A stretch of DNA of 64,000 bases. Source: Bimastos eiseni. Taxonomy: Eukaryota > Annelida > Clitellata > Crassiclitellata > Lumbricidae. A program made the translations under genes and the position numbers. This document shows, one piece after another, positions 13,350 through 25,589 of this stretch. Numbering within the stretch: the first letter of the stretch is position 1; each line of letters starts with the position of its first letter. Under the pieces are notes generated by a model that ran no database searches, was not told the DNA's origin, and saw only the letters and a program-made list of their open reading frames with translations. Location of the stretch: contig OY365810.1 in NCBI GenBank assembly GCA_959347315.1, forward strand, positions 20,410,358 through 20,474,357, given 5' to 3'.

Positions 13350-13612
13350 AGAAAATGTTCTGGTTACACCTCTGATGAGAAATCTTGCTTAATTTTAATG
13401 GAAGTGAAACAAACACTTAGACAAATAATTCAAGGTTGCAAGGTTTTAACAACGCTTAAAATGATGTTTAGTTTTAGCAACTATTAGTTTTAGCAGCAAA
13501 CTAATTACTAGCAAACTATTATTTATTCATTTTGTAATGTTAAGAATGTATCAACAAAAAAACAAAAAAGAAAGATAAAATCAATATTAGAATGTGTTAC
13601 TGAGTTACTCGG

Positions 13613-15501
13613 CTAATGTGAGCTGTGGGCTTGTTTTAACAAGCACAAATTTGCAATATCTGGTTTGATATTTGTCAATTTCAATCGCAAATCTGGTTCG
13701 AGTTCAAGCTTTGTTCTGTGTTTGTTTTTGATGGCTAGCATAGCTGAGAAACCAGCTTCACATAAATAGGATGTGCTGAATGGAATTAAAAATTTTAACG
13801 CTCGATCAGAAATTAAGCCATATTCAGCTCTTTGCTTCAGCCAGAAATCGCACAAAATGTCTTTCTTGAATTCGTTCTGCAATCCTCCATCACACGATAG
13901 TTCAACAAATTGGTCTCTTTCATGCACTGAAAAATCAGTTGGCAACATTACATCCGAAAATGGATTTCGAATCCATTCCTTGTCATCCAGTTGATCAGGA
14001 AAATATACAGGGAAATCTAATATCAATTGAGAGCAGTGTTTCTTGATATCGTCGATCAAATTAGCATGAAGTTTAAGGTCATTCTCCATTAGAAAAGACT
14101 CCAGAGAAGAAAATGAAGTAACACGAGAGTGCGAAATGTCTGACAAAAAGAACTGGAGCTTCTTCACCATTGCATTTATTTTATCCATAGCAGTAAATGG
14201 AGTGATATTTCTCCCTTGTAAACTCGAATTTAGTTCGTTTAGTTTTCCAAAAATATCAGCCAAATATGCCAAACGCATTAACCACAATTCATCCAAAAGT
14301 AAATGAGATGTTTCAAATTTACTGTCCATCAGAAAGATATGGACTTCTGAGCGCAGTTCAAAAAGCCGAGATAAAACCTTTCCTCGAGATAGCCATCGCA
14401 CTTCAGTGTGCAAACGAAGTTTATTGTGTTCACTCCCCATTTCGTTACAAATTATGGAAAACATGCGTGAGTTTAGAGCCCGAGCTTTTATAAAGTTAAC
14501 TATTTAACAGACTGGTATAAAACTGTCTTTAAAGTTGCAGGCATAGCTCTGGAAGCCAAGGCTTCACGATAGATACTGCAATGTGTGAAATTGGTTTTTG
14601 GTGCAACTTGTTTGATTTGAGTAACCACCTCACCATGCTTGCCCGTCATAGCAGCTGCCCCATCAGAGCACACCCCAACGCAGTTTCTCCAATTTATTCC
14701 ATTGGCAACAACAAAATCATGAACCTTTTTAAATATTTCATTGGCAGTTGTTCGACCAGATAAAGACTCGCAGAACAAAAATTCTTCTTCGATGGCCTGT
14801 TCGTGTTCATATCTAACATACATCATCAATTGAGCATAGTTTGTAACATCTGTACTCTCATCTAACTGAATCGCAAAAAATTTGCTTTGCTGGATCCTTT
14901 GGATGAGTATTTTCTTTACATCAGAAGCTAAATCTTGAATGCGTCGTGAAACAGTGTTATCCGACAAAGGAACAGTATCAAGTTTTTTTTGCAGCATTTT
15001 GTCCCAGCAAACAAGTCACAATATCTTTAGCAGCAGGTAATATTAGACTCTCCCCAATCGTGTGCGGTTTCGCTGTTTGAGCTATTCGCAAACTAACCAA
15101 AAATGATGCTTCTAATGCTTGTGAACTAGCTGAAGTAAATGACTTTAAACTTTTTTTACTTTGTAGCATTTCCATTTTTTTCCGTTTAAAAAATTCAAGT
15201 GGTTTATCTTTAAAAAGGAGATGTTTTGTAATTAAATGGCGCTGAAGTAGAGAAGGTTTCATTGAATGATTTGAAAGTTTTTCACTGCAGATCACACACT
15301 GAGGCTTGGGTTCTTTGTTATCACCGCACCACGTAAATCCAAAGAATAAAAAACTTTATGACACCGTCTAACTATAATCTTACGCTGCTTACAAGTACCT
15401 TCCTTCTCGTCCGGGTCAACTCTGGCCTCTGGAGTGTCAATCTCGGTGGATTCAGTGCTAACGGTTGGAGATTCTTGCTTTCTTTTCAACCATTTTTCCA
15501 T
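13613..15501 (-). pseudogene. hAT transposase, ZBED5/SCAND3-like, frameshifted
   Basis: Cut-and-paste transposase of the hAT superfamily, of the type that gave rise to the vertebrate ZBED5-like genes. In order, the minus strand carries: an N-terminus starting MEKWLKRKQ; a BED zinc finger whose cysteine pair (PQCVICSE) and histidine part (MKPSLLQRHLITKH) are in one frame while its start (LFFGFTWCGDNKEPK) lies across a frame change; a catalytic-core region with FFAIQLDESTDV and CVGVCSDGAAAMTG; LHTEVRWLSRGKV; and a C-terminal dimerisation region (SYLCEAGFSAM) ending KQAHSSH and a stop. Three frame breaks are visible: near 15,350; in the T8 run at 14,983-14,990; and near 14,503. The element is otherwise complete from start to stop, so it decayed fairly recently. 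Family assignment rests on motifs remembered from this family. Confidence 0.88.
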
Positions 15502-15746
15502 GGATGACCAGATTTAAAATTATAATTATAAATATAAAAATCTGTTGTGAAAGTTTAAAATAATTATTATTATTTGTTGTGAAAAATAAATGACGAGGCT
15601 GTGACGTTTCAACATTAAAAATATCCTGGCAGAGACTAATCACAGAGAGTAAGAGAAATTTTAAATTTTAAATTTTTTTTCGCGTACCACCTAGCGCCAC
15701 CTCGCGTACCACCAGTGGTACGCGTACCACCGTTTGAAAACCGCTG
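13613..15746 (-). mobile_element. hAT transposon, one terminal repeat visible
   Basis: The coding part is followed on the right (its 5' side) by a terminal sequence that reads CAGCGGTTTTCAAACGGTGG inward from 15,746. It continues with repeated GGTACGCG/CGCGTACC words, typical of ends of this hAT group. The matching left end was not found between 13,300 and 13,610, nor was a copy of the 8-bp candidate target site (gcctattt, 15747-15754). The left end may therefore be deleted or diverged. Confidence 0.72.
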
Positions 15747-16239
15747 GCCTATTTGCACAAGAATGCAGTTCTCTTCTAAAGTTCTACGCGACTGAAAATA
15801 ATGATACAAGAGCATTTGTCGTGGAACTATTTAATCGCACGCTTGGAACTAAGATATGATGATGTTTCTGCAAAGATCGGCCTACATATCGGCCTTCGCT
15901 ATGCTGATACAATACAATTCCATTAATTCATCGATGACATCCAGCTAATGCAGCCGTAACCGGATATACGTACGCATGTTGGTTGGGAAAAAGGAACAAG
16001 ATCTCTGGGGTTAATCTGGGTTAGTAAACGTTTCTTTATAAAGACGGGTATAAATTTGTCATCGTTTACATGGTTCCAGATGGCTCATCTTACCTTTCTT
16101 GACTCTGGATCATTCTAGAGTCTAGACCAAGAACTTAGCTTTTTATCCCATAATATTCAGCTTGTAAACCCGTAATTGTTAAGGTTGTCAGATATATTGC
16201 AAACATTTGTTATATAGCACGCACTTCTCAGTATTAAAA
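15747..16239. other. No recognisable feature
   Basis: Spacer between the hAT element and a LINE fragment. No motif, array or plausible exon is seen. Confidence 0.4.
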
Positions 16240-16827
16240 AAAATATGGGCTGTTGAGTGTGGATAAAATCAGGCAGATGCAAATAGGAGAGTTTATGTAT
16301 CGCTATAATTATGGTTTATTACCACATGTTTTTAATAACTTTCTTGGCCTCATCTCTGATCGCCACTCATATCAAACAAGAAACCCTCGTTATGCACACA
16401 CACATACTCGATTGCTTTCTATTCAATGTACTGGATCCCATCATTAATGGAATCTTCTCCCAACATATACTCAGCACCAGCCAAATATTAGATTATTTAA
16501 AAGTATACTTTGCCGCCATTTGCTTGAAAACAACTCTAAGGGTGGAATGTTTGTATTTCTGTCTATTCATTGGATGCAATGAACCTTTAGTTAAGGCACT
16601 TGTTAAAATTAACTTCTATCTATTTTACTTACCTGAAATGTGAATGTTATTAATATTGGTACCCGTTGACTGTTTATAAATTCTACATAGGTGCCTCTGG
16701 TTAGCGGGATCTATGACCCCTTTAGGTTCCTCTGTATAACCACAACATTCATTTATGTTAACTTCTTGTTTTTCATTTTTTCATGTCTTTTTTTGGCTAT
16801 AAAATAAAATTTAATTTAATTTAATTG
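16240..16827 (+). mobile_element. LINE 3' end (CR1/L2-like), with tail
   Basis: The open frame from 16253 carries the C-terminal signature of LINE reverse transcriptase ORFs: IGEFMYRYNYGLLPHVFNN, then SYQTRNPR. After a frame change come WNLLPTYT and LFKSILCRHLLENN, matching the usual WNxxP...FKxxLxxxLL ending. A 3' untranslated region containing ggtgcctctggttagcggga follows. It ends in a short (TTTAA)n tail at about 16,805-16,827. The copy is heavily 5'-truncated, as expected from target-primed insertion. Confidence 0.7.
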
Positions 16828-17089
16828 ATTCAACTTCGCCAATGTTTCTCGATCCATATCCTATTTACGTTGCTGGTACCCTATCTAGTCCATGTCTTTG
16901 CCACTAGCCGATTTGACCCTTGTTGCTCTGTCCTTGTTGGCCTGAACTTGAGGGGGTCAAGCATGGGTTCCAACTCCCCGACAAATCGGACACTGGCTGC
17001 ACATGAGGTCAAGAATTTTAAACAGATGCGTTGATAAATTGGCTGCCAATAACCAATGAGGGGAGTCCAGAATGAAATGTGTGTGTGGC

Positions 17090-17092
<3 letters not shown>

Positions 17093-17128
<36 letters not shown>
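17093..17128. repeat. (TA)n dinucleotide run
   Basis: About 18 uninterrupted TA units, directly readable. The IYIYIY peptides in overlapping frames come from this run. Confidence 0.95.
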
Positions 17129-17131
<3 letters not shown>

Positions 17132-20100
17132 GCGAACTTCAGGATGCCACCTATGATGACAGGGTCGATGCAACTATGTATTAACCGGAGCTTCGAGATA
17201 TCAGTTGAGGAAAGGTACTTATACGCGACATTGTCAAACTCATCCAAACAGATCAAGTAATCCGATGAGGGAGAGCGACCGTCGGAGAGTGCGAGGTTGA
17301 CGCAAGTTATAAGGGCATGGGCAAGCAACAATGCTTACATGGTTAACAAAGAAAGGACTGAATTCAAGACAACTCCGAGGTCAGCGACCGAGGTAGAGAA
17401 ATGGAGATTAGGCGCAGGAACTCCATATCTATCTTGATAAGTTGCTTGAATGGCCTAAGGCGCCACCCCACACTCTTAGAATTCCATCAAAGGTCATTAA
17501 TAGTACTTGGTATACATGAGTTGTATTGAAGGCAAAGAATGATGACAACCGAATGGTTATCTTCACCAACTGATACTCTCTCTCGATTGTTGATAGGTGA
17601 CGATGCATCAGGACATTATTCCTCAGATGATGACAACATTTGACTAAATCGCTGCTCATGAAGATTCAGATTTCAGCTGCTGCTGTTTGTTGCATCCTCC
17701 TCTATTTTCATCACTGTGGTGATTGCCATTGTAGCTGCTGTTTATTCTGCTATAATGGGCTTAGGCCTTAGTGTTTGCCTTCTTTTGCTTAGGCCCATAG
17801 CGTTACAGTTCCATCTATAATAATATCAATACCCGAATTTGCTGATTATATAACGAATGCGAGTGTGTTTTCCATATCTTCTTCATACTTTTTCTTATCT
17901 AATCTACTTCCCTAGTTCTTTCTACGTATTATATCTAACTGTTGATCCTTTCTTCTTCTGAGTATATTTTGGTAAAATCGATCCATTTGCTTTTTCTTCG
18001 TGTGATCCTTAAGTACACCGTCATGTAGGTAGACAGCATAGAATTCCAGCAATGTCAACTGCTGAACACTAGTCTCGCCATACCAACAAGGATCGATCCC
18101 TCTGCGTTGAAAACGTGTAATCGATATCATAACTTGTAAGCCTGGATACGATATATTGAACATTTTATGCATTTCTGTCAGTAACAGCTGTATGTAATAA
18201 AGCTGCGTCTACACTAATTGAGTTTCGTTTTATGACGACGAGAAACATCTGCAGGAGCGCACAGATATAATTAGCCCAAGTGCGGTTGGCTTCTTATCCC
18301 AATCATAGATAGCTTTTATATAAGCAGCCATAGCCCATGAGACCACTAGACGTCCACCAACATAAAGTGAGGAAAATGGAGCAATTAAATGCATCGCCTA
18401 TATCTAAACCATCCAGAGGTAAACTTTAATTTGCATTCAATGAAGAATTCCCTTATAGCTGAGTATTCCTGAAGCTTCATAGAAGACTGGCAAAATATTG
18501 GAGATTATAATTTCAATGAAGATATTTGACTCATAAGTACGTGACTGCATTGATCAAATTTTGCTGTTTGACACTAGTAAGTGTGGCAAAAGCAGGTTCG
18601 AAATGCCTGGTGCTTGGAAGACATGTCTGCTGTTAAATTCCATTAAACACACAATTAAATCGACAGAAAATACAGAAGACAGCGAGATGGTATTATGAAG
18701 GAGATGGTATTATGATGTATTAAAGACTATATTTTGGCAACATACTTACTAACCTGAAATTTTCAAAAAATAAAATAATTTTATTCGAGATGCTGGGCAT
18801 GCCTCGTGCTCTTGCTGAATATAATACTAAATACATCTTAGTTCGTCATTATTGTCGTGAAATGTTTATTTTAAATGTATTGTATCAAAAAACGACTTGC
18901 TAAGCTTTCAACGCTGCTTGAATTTGAACTGAAATCCACGTGGCAATGCGTTCATTGCAAAGAGTGGGCCTACTGAAAAGCAATGAATACCGTCATGAAA
19001 TGCCACTTGTCTGAAATTTAATGAAGGCCTACCAGAAGTCTAAGGGTTTACCAGTCTTGAATTTGTCTGTAAGAACCTAGAATCCATCACCAGCGTTTGA
19101 AATAGGTTGACCTATCGTAAACAACGGTGGTAATTACAGCTAGGAATACGTCACCGAGACCGCGGGACGTCAACGATCGTGCTATTCCTATAAATCGCTT
19201 GCATCGTTTCTAGAGCCATGGACCAAACAGTTAACGATGGCTTCGGCCTCTGCTGTCTGCGTTGCTGCTTAATTCACGATGGTTTCGGCCGCTGCAGGAG
19301 AGTAGGGCATGACTATTCGATCTTTCTACACGGCTATAAACAGTTGCTTTTGCGCTATAAAACTGTCATCTTGATGCGAATTAAATGCGCAATTATCCTC
19401 TCTCCTTACATTCTTCTTGTTCTTCTTTCTTTCGATATCCTCCGATTTCACACTGCAGGGTCTGGTGGATAGAGACGAAGCATCGTTCTGGGCTGCATCT
19501 GAACTGCTCAAGTGCCGCCTCATTGGACCGTTGGGCCTCTGCTTTGTGCAGGTGAAAAAAATACAAGGTCAAAACGAATGCGGTGTCGGCTTCTTTATCT
19601 CGACCGACGAGAGCTCTGCAAAATGCCAACACCATCGCTTTAGTCAGAACGAAAAAAATGATGGATAGCCTCAGTTCCAGAAATCCAAGAAAATGGACGA
19701 AGGTCCATGTGACGAAATGAAGTGCCATTCGCTGACGCATTCTGAAATAATAGCCTCCTGAACATGACTTGCTGCATCTTTTGACTGAAAGACAGCCACA
19801 TTAATTATTATGCAGCGATATACAGAGAAACGAACTTGATTGGTTTGTCAAGACACCAAATCAAATATCAATTGTATCCTATGCCAGTCTAATAAATCTT
19901 CTTTAGCAAATCTACTAAATTGCACCTAGTATAAAAGAAAGTGTGTTGCTAAAGAAACCGAGTAAATGATTGCCAGCGTGACTTAATCCGGGTAGAGATC
20001 ACAGACCTTGCCAGAGTGTAAATCTCTATAATAAGTAGTTCCTATAACTCAATGTTGAAGACAGTTCGCTGATCTTATGAAAGCCAGAGCAATTATTTGA

Positions 20101-20639
20101 AAAAAGTGTTACAAGTGATCGTGCGTTGCAATTTTGCATGTATTGGCTTTCGATAGATAATCGTGGCATGGTAATTATTATAGCAGCGCAATATAAGTCA
20201 TTGGAATCGATCATACAAGACAACGAGGAGCAGCCCCATCTTATTATTAGTCACATGACTGCTTTCGCTTGGCCGTTTCGATTGTTCGCCATCCAAATGA
20301 CGTCGCTTGATAAGGCCTCCAAGACGGCTCTCTTACGCTAAAACAGTGGCATGACTTATGAGACGGCTGCTGCTGCTGCAACTTCGGTTGCCAGGATACG
20401 ATACGTGGCACGATGGACGGAGAGTCGGAGATACAACGACAGACGAATAAGAAGATATTGATTAACAGATTTGCAGGAAGGTTTAGCTCAGATGTTGCTA
20501 GTGATGGTGGCTGACTTTCATTAGTTATCACTGCTACGATGTCCCTTCCAACACATTGGTCATCATGATCCACGGGCTGAAAGCCCATTGGTGCGCACCT
20601 ACTGCACATTAATTTTGACCATATATACATAGTTCTCTA
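17129..20639. other. No recognisable gene
   Basis: Several frames of 60-115 codons exist on both strands, for example minus 19393-19740 with a hydrophobic start. None shows a known domain or paired splice sites. The base composition at 17,130-17,440 is more balanced and exon-like, but it cannot be assigned. Confidence 0.35.
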
Positions 20640-21330
20640 TGCTCCTTTGTCCTCGATTAGCTGTAATAAGTTGTGTATATCGGTCCCGCCCCAGTCTTCA
20701 ATGTCATCCAGCCATTCTCTACAAGGTCTCCCCTTATTCCCATTCCCTCTATGATTCCAGTCATTACATTTTTTATTTTTTTCTCATTATCCATTTTGCA
20801 GATAGGCTAAATTTGTCCTAACATTCGCTTCTTACTAGTCTTCTTCTTACTTCAATGTTTGTTACTCTTTGTGCCTAGTTCCCTTGCAAATTCCTTCTAT
20901 AACAGTACATCTCAAACGCTAGCACCATTCTCGTATATCGGTTTTCTTTATCACTCAGGTCTCACAGACATGTTTTCAATATCCTTAGTATTGTGTTGTT
21001 CTGCTTCTCCGTATGCTGATAATGCGTGCAATAACTGCCTTTGCTTTATTAATTCTTCTCTTTATTTCCATTATGCAATTGCAGTCGGAAGTCATGAGGC
21101 TACCCAGGTATACGAACTCTTTAACATTTTTAACTACTTCGTCTCCAATTGTAATTTCCTTTCTATCAATTTTCCCCAAACACCAGTGATTTTGTCTTTC
21201 CTGGGTTTATATGCAGACTGGCATCTCTTCCTTCTCTATCCATCTACACTTCCATGAAACGTTTCACAGCTCTCTTCCATTAGGTTTATATCATCTGCAT
21301 ATCTCAAATCATCATATTTTTCCGTGTTTT
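20640..21330 (-). mobile_element. RTE-type LINE fragment with YADD motif
   Basis: On the minus strand, LRYADDINLM encodes the catalytic YADD box of a reverse transcriptase (21,290-21,301). After frame changes come LHINPGKTKSLVFG, then a 64-codon frame containing KEFVYLGSLMTSD. AFEMYCYRRNLQ and VTNIEVRRRL follow, and finally GRPCREWLDDIEDWGG and a stop near 20,640. This order is that of the C-terminal half of RTE-clade endonuclease/reverse-transcriptase polyproteins. Several frameshifts and stops make it inactive. The endonuclease and the first RT blocks are absent. Confidence 0.82.
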
Positions 21331-21485
21331 TAAATATCATTATTTTATTTATTTTAATTTTCGTCATATGTTTTCGTTTTCATGTTATCTGTTGTTATGT
21401 TGTTAAATTTATTTTATCCAAATCGCCTCTATGCGCTTCCGCGTTGTTTAGTCAGACTAGTATACATATATATATCTGATCTGCG

Positions 21486-21765
21486 TGCAGGCAGACTGCG
21501 TTGAACGGGTCAACGGGTCAACGTTGTCATGGCCCAGTTCAGGAGCTTTGCCGACGTGATCCCCACCAGCTGGAACAGTCTCCCCTCCCCCTTCGGTCGA
21601 AGCTGCTCATCTCTTCCCTTTGCTACTCTCCGGATGCGCCTGAAGGCTTTCCTGTTCTCCGTTAACCTATGTTCTGAGTCGGGAGCAGAATTGTCTGGCG
21701 GGCATAGTCTGTGCACTGTGCAGGTGGTCAACGTTGGCTGCCACTCCTAGTCTTAGCGGCCCTTT
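21486..21765 (+). mobile_element. LINE ORF2 C-terminal fragment
   Basis: A GC-richer island encodes RSFADVIPTSWNSLPSPFG followed by LRMRLKAFLFS. This fits the RSF...WNSLP...FKxxLKxxLF ending of CR1/L2/Jockey-type LINE proteins. It lies next to, and on the opposite strand from, the RTE fragment, so the two are independent insertions. Confidence 0.6.
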
Positions 21766-22589
21766 AGTTTGAATAGATTTCATAATTTCAGTATTTTTAT
21801 TTATCAGTTTATTCAAAACCATATTGATAAAGAAACTGAATTTTTTATTACTGTTATATAGTACTTGCTAAGAAAGGATATATATGCTATTTGCCATTTA
21901 AAATTAAATTGTGTTGGCGACGTTATTAATTTTAAAATGCAGTAAAAGAGGTAACCAAGTCCAATTATATGACCTGTGCGTTTTTTTCTTATTTCTTCCG
22001 TTTCTTTTATTTATCTTAAAAACAGCGTTTGTTCCGTTATTTATTCTATTTTCTCAGTTTTTATACATCTATGCAAATTTTTAATCATCTCTTCCTGTAC
22101 TGATAATCCTGTGCCATTGTCCTCGATACTATCTATCACGCTCTTCGGGTATCCTATAAATTCTGAAGGTGATATATTGGATCTCCTTGTTTTGTGCCTA
22201 TACTAATTTTGAACCACTCCTAGTTCATGAGCCTTCATGAGTCATGACCTATTTATCCTTACTGCAGCTCGTGATTGTTCCCAGCATTCTGCAGGGTATG
22301 TGCCAATTGCTGCCCAATTCCATGATGATTGTAGAATTTCCAACACGAACAAATTGCTCTGAGGCCCGCACTTCAAGAGCTCCCATAGAGAAGAAATATC
22401 CATCAGTCACCCATGCGGTGGACCTATTGCACGGATTTATGGAGAAAGTAAGTTTAGGTTAAATACGCTGATACGTTTAATAATTATGAGTTTAAAATAT
22501 CATTATTATCCTTTATGGCGGTCTAACTCTGTAGAGTTTTCACATTAGAATTTGACGCAAAAATGTTAATAAAATTGGCACAGACGCTG

Positions 22590-22740
22590 GTCAGGTCGAA
22601 TTGGGTCCGGTCATGCACTTCATGGGTCGGGTTGGGTCTGGTCAGATATTTGGCTTGATAGACGGGTCAGGCCTCGTCCATTTTGGATGGGCAGGGTCGA
22701 GTCAGGTCATACGAATAAGGTCATAAAAATTGGACCCGAG
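22590..22740 (+). repeat. GGGTC-rich degenerate repeat
   Basis: Irregular repetition of gggtcgggttgggtctggtc-like words on the plus strand. No exact period could be fixed. Confidence 0.5.
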
Positions 22741-22756
22741 GACAACTCTGTAGCAA

Positions 22757-22970
22757 ACACATGCGTCTGGTTATTAACCGATGGGTTAAGCTAAACGTTT
22801 TTTGAAAGATTCTGAGATGAACTGAAACGCATGCGTCTGGTTATTAACCGATGGGTCAAGCTAAACGTTTTTTGAAAGATTCTGAGATGAACTGAAACGC
22901 ATGCGTCTGGTTATTAACCGATGGGTTAAGCTAAACGTTGTTTGACAGATTCTGAGATGAACTGAGATGA
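22757..22970. repeat. 70-bp tandem repeat, three copies
   Basis: The phrase atgcgtctggttattaaccg recurs at 22761, 22831 and 22901, an exact 70-bp spacing. The last copy is truncated after tctgagatgaactgagatga. Only a few substitutions separate the copies, so the expansion is recent. Confidence 0.9.
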
Positions 22971-23317
22971 AGTGTAAAAAATGTAGACAGGTGAAGAACG
23001 TTTTCAATTTGTTGATCGATGATGGCTCGGTTCTTAAGTGACTCAATCAACACAGCCAGACTGATTTTCACAAAAGAGTTTCGGGCTTGCGTAATAGGTG
23101 CGGTTGGCACTTCAAAGCAAGTAAAGCAAAGCAAGTGTGGATAGTTTATCTGATTTTTTTAGATGAAATATTTAACAGATTTATGAATCCATAATGAAAG
23201 GTGATGCCATTCGATATTGAAAAGTATATGTGACTATCCAGTTTTCTGCAAATAATGCGTAGCCCAACCTTAATTTTGAAAATGCAGAATAGAAGATATA
23301 AACAGATGTAATTATTA

Positions 23318-23560
23318 CCAGAAAACTTCGGTGCTTTGGGCATATCGTGAGACAGCCTAAGAACAGCACTGAGAACGACGTGATGTTGGGTATAGTGGAA
23401 GGAAGCCGAGGTCATGGAAGACCTAGAATCTGATGGTTTGGCAATAGGCCTATCTTGGCGTGGACTGGTTTAAAAGACATAAGCTTAATGAACATCGTAC
23501 GAGACAGCCATTTTCCTTTCATGTAGTCAACATTAGCGAAGCGACGTTGACGATGTGACA
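23318..23560 (+). mobile_element. Second RTE-type LINE 3' fragment
   Basis: The plus strand encodes RKLRCFGHIVRQP, NDVMLGIVEGSRGHGRPRI and, after a stop and a frame change, AWTGLKDISLMNIVRDSHF. This is the last part of an RTE-clade polyprotein (FGHxxR ... MLGxxEGxRxxGRPxxxW ... WTGL ... VRDS). It is a different insertion from the one at 20.6-21.3 kb and lies in the opposite orientation. Confidence 0.72.
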
Positions 23561-24325
23561 TGACATGACATTATTGGCAACGAATTATTTCACTGGAATT
23601 TTCAGGAATTATTGCGAAATCTTTTTTCTGTAAATTCAGAAATGTTTGTAGAAATGTCTCAAATGATTGCGAAGAAATTGTGCTTGGTTCGGTGAGATAT
23701 TTAACATTGAGCCTGTGCATACACACATGCATACATTGTTAGACGACGTCTCTAATTGTTGCTCAGTATTGTTAAGATTGCATACCAATAAGTATATAAT
23801 TATGTCTATGTATGTCTTTGTTCGATGAAGTGTTCGCCATTGTTGACAAATTTATGGGAGACTTCAAACGGCCAGGTGTTGGTTGGGCATCTAGTGAGAG
23901 CAACAGTTTATATAAACTGCAAAGTCTAAATGGTGTTTGTCGTTTGGTCTGAAGAGACTGTGTACAGGAAAAGAAGATGACTATTCATCGTCTTCTAGTT
24001 TTAGTGACTTAGCGGTGCTAAATATGTTCTTTGTTCTGTGTGGTCTTTAGCTGCCGTCGCATGACTTTTGTCTCGAAGTCAACGACACTTTCGTTGCTTG
24101 ATGCGTTCAATTATCAACCTTCGCAGGTCCAAACCGTCAGACGATACACTCCAGACATCCACCAGCCCTAGTAGTACCCGGGGTGGGTAATGCCCTGCCC
24201 CCGTAGTAGCCCTACTCTCGTAAATCATCTCACAATTGTTCTACGCCTCAGATTCAGATTTGTTCAACTTCATGCGAAACAGTACAACGAAGTTACTGCT
24301 ACGACCGCTTTCCCGTCCACTGCAA
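23561..24325. other. No recognisable feature
   Basis: Unique AT-rich sequence without motifs or plausible exons. Confidence 0.35.
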
Positions 24326-24440
24326 AAACTATTACTACTACTACTCCACCTACTCCACCCCATCACTACTACTACTACTACTTCCCTCCTACTTCCCACT
24401 ACCGCCACCACCACTTCCCCTCCACCAAATCCACCACTAC
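24326..24440 (+). repeat. (TAC)n/(CAC)n trinucleotide-rich tract
   Basis: Interrupted runs of actactact and ccaccacca. The open frames here, with threonine, proline or tyrosine runs, follow from the repeat. Confidence 0.8.
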
Positions 24441-25589
24441 TGTAACTAATACTAATACACTTCGAAAACAACTATTACTAATAGCAATGATAATCAAAAT
24501 TGACAGTGAATTAGGTAACAAGAGCGGATAAGAAAGAGCGTTGGATGCTTAGAAAGTAGACTTCTGTTTGTCAATCAGCCGTCTATAGGTCTATTTGTTG
24601 CACCAGTCATTTGATTATGGCGCCTCATATCCAAGGCAGAAGTGAAAGTATTCTTCCAACTGAATGCAGCTCAATCCATCGTGAACACGTATACAGTACC
24701 TATCGCCCCCACCCTTTCCATGAAGCAACATTGGCATACGTTGCCTATGCAATTAGTCGTATGGTTCAATCAGCAGATTATTGATTCAATCAGTGGCTCT
24801 TCTTGCCATCAATTGATTTAATAGGCATAACACTCGTCGAGAGCGGCGTCTATAGCCGCAGCTGAGCTATTCCACCACCTTTCACTATCTACTCCCAATA
24901 CGCTGGCTCAACCCGACGCTACATCCATGGCTCGCTAGAATATAGGCCTACACAGATGATACACCGTTGACCTAAATCTGGTTGAGTTCAATGACTGAAT
25001 TAGCTCTGCGTCTCCTGGTGTCACGAGTCACTTTATTGCATAAAAAAGAAGGCACAGGAAAGCAGCGATTTAACTGCAATTTAATGTGAGCCTCCATCGA
25101 AGCCTAATTGGACGTATGGAAGTCATGGAAGTGAAAGTATTCTTCCAACTAAATGCAATACAATCCAGTGTGACAACCGCTTCTTAGGAGTAAGTTAGCT
25201 CGAGAGTTCAGGAACACAGAGCAGCGGAAAGTTCGTTGCTATGGCAGCTAGCCACAGCCTCTGTCAATTAATTATTAATTATTGTCCTCGAAGAAAACAC
25301 GATGCTACTGAAGCGTCTTAACATTTTGGCCCTTCGCATAAATCTTTATTTCATACCACAACAGCGACATCTGCAGTGGACTAACGACTTCAACAACCAA
25401 CATATGTAACCAAATATTATCCTCCTATATTGGTCCCATACTAAACCTTAGCTACATAAACAATCTTAATGAGTGGGGTTTTCGGTTTACGGGCTTAGAA
25501 TCTAAACTCTATTCCAGTTTCTATTCAGTTATTTTTCTCGTTTGATAGTCGAAACCGCCTCAATGTTCAGCCCAACATGCGCCATGTTC
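24441..25589. other. No recognisable feature
   Basis: No gene or repeat signature. The phrase gtgaaagtattcttccaact occurs twice, near 24,643 and 25,132, a small dispersed duplication. Confidence 0.4.

Noticed and set aside
20247..20630. 127-codon minus frame directly downstream of the RTE fragment
   Set aside because: No recognisable domain or splice sites. Its position just beyond the LINE stop codon suggests 3' untranslated or unrelated DNA.
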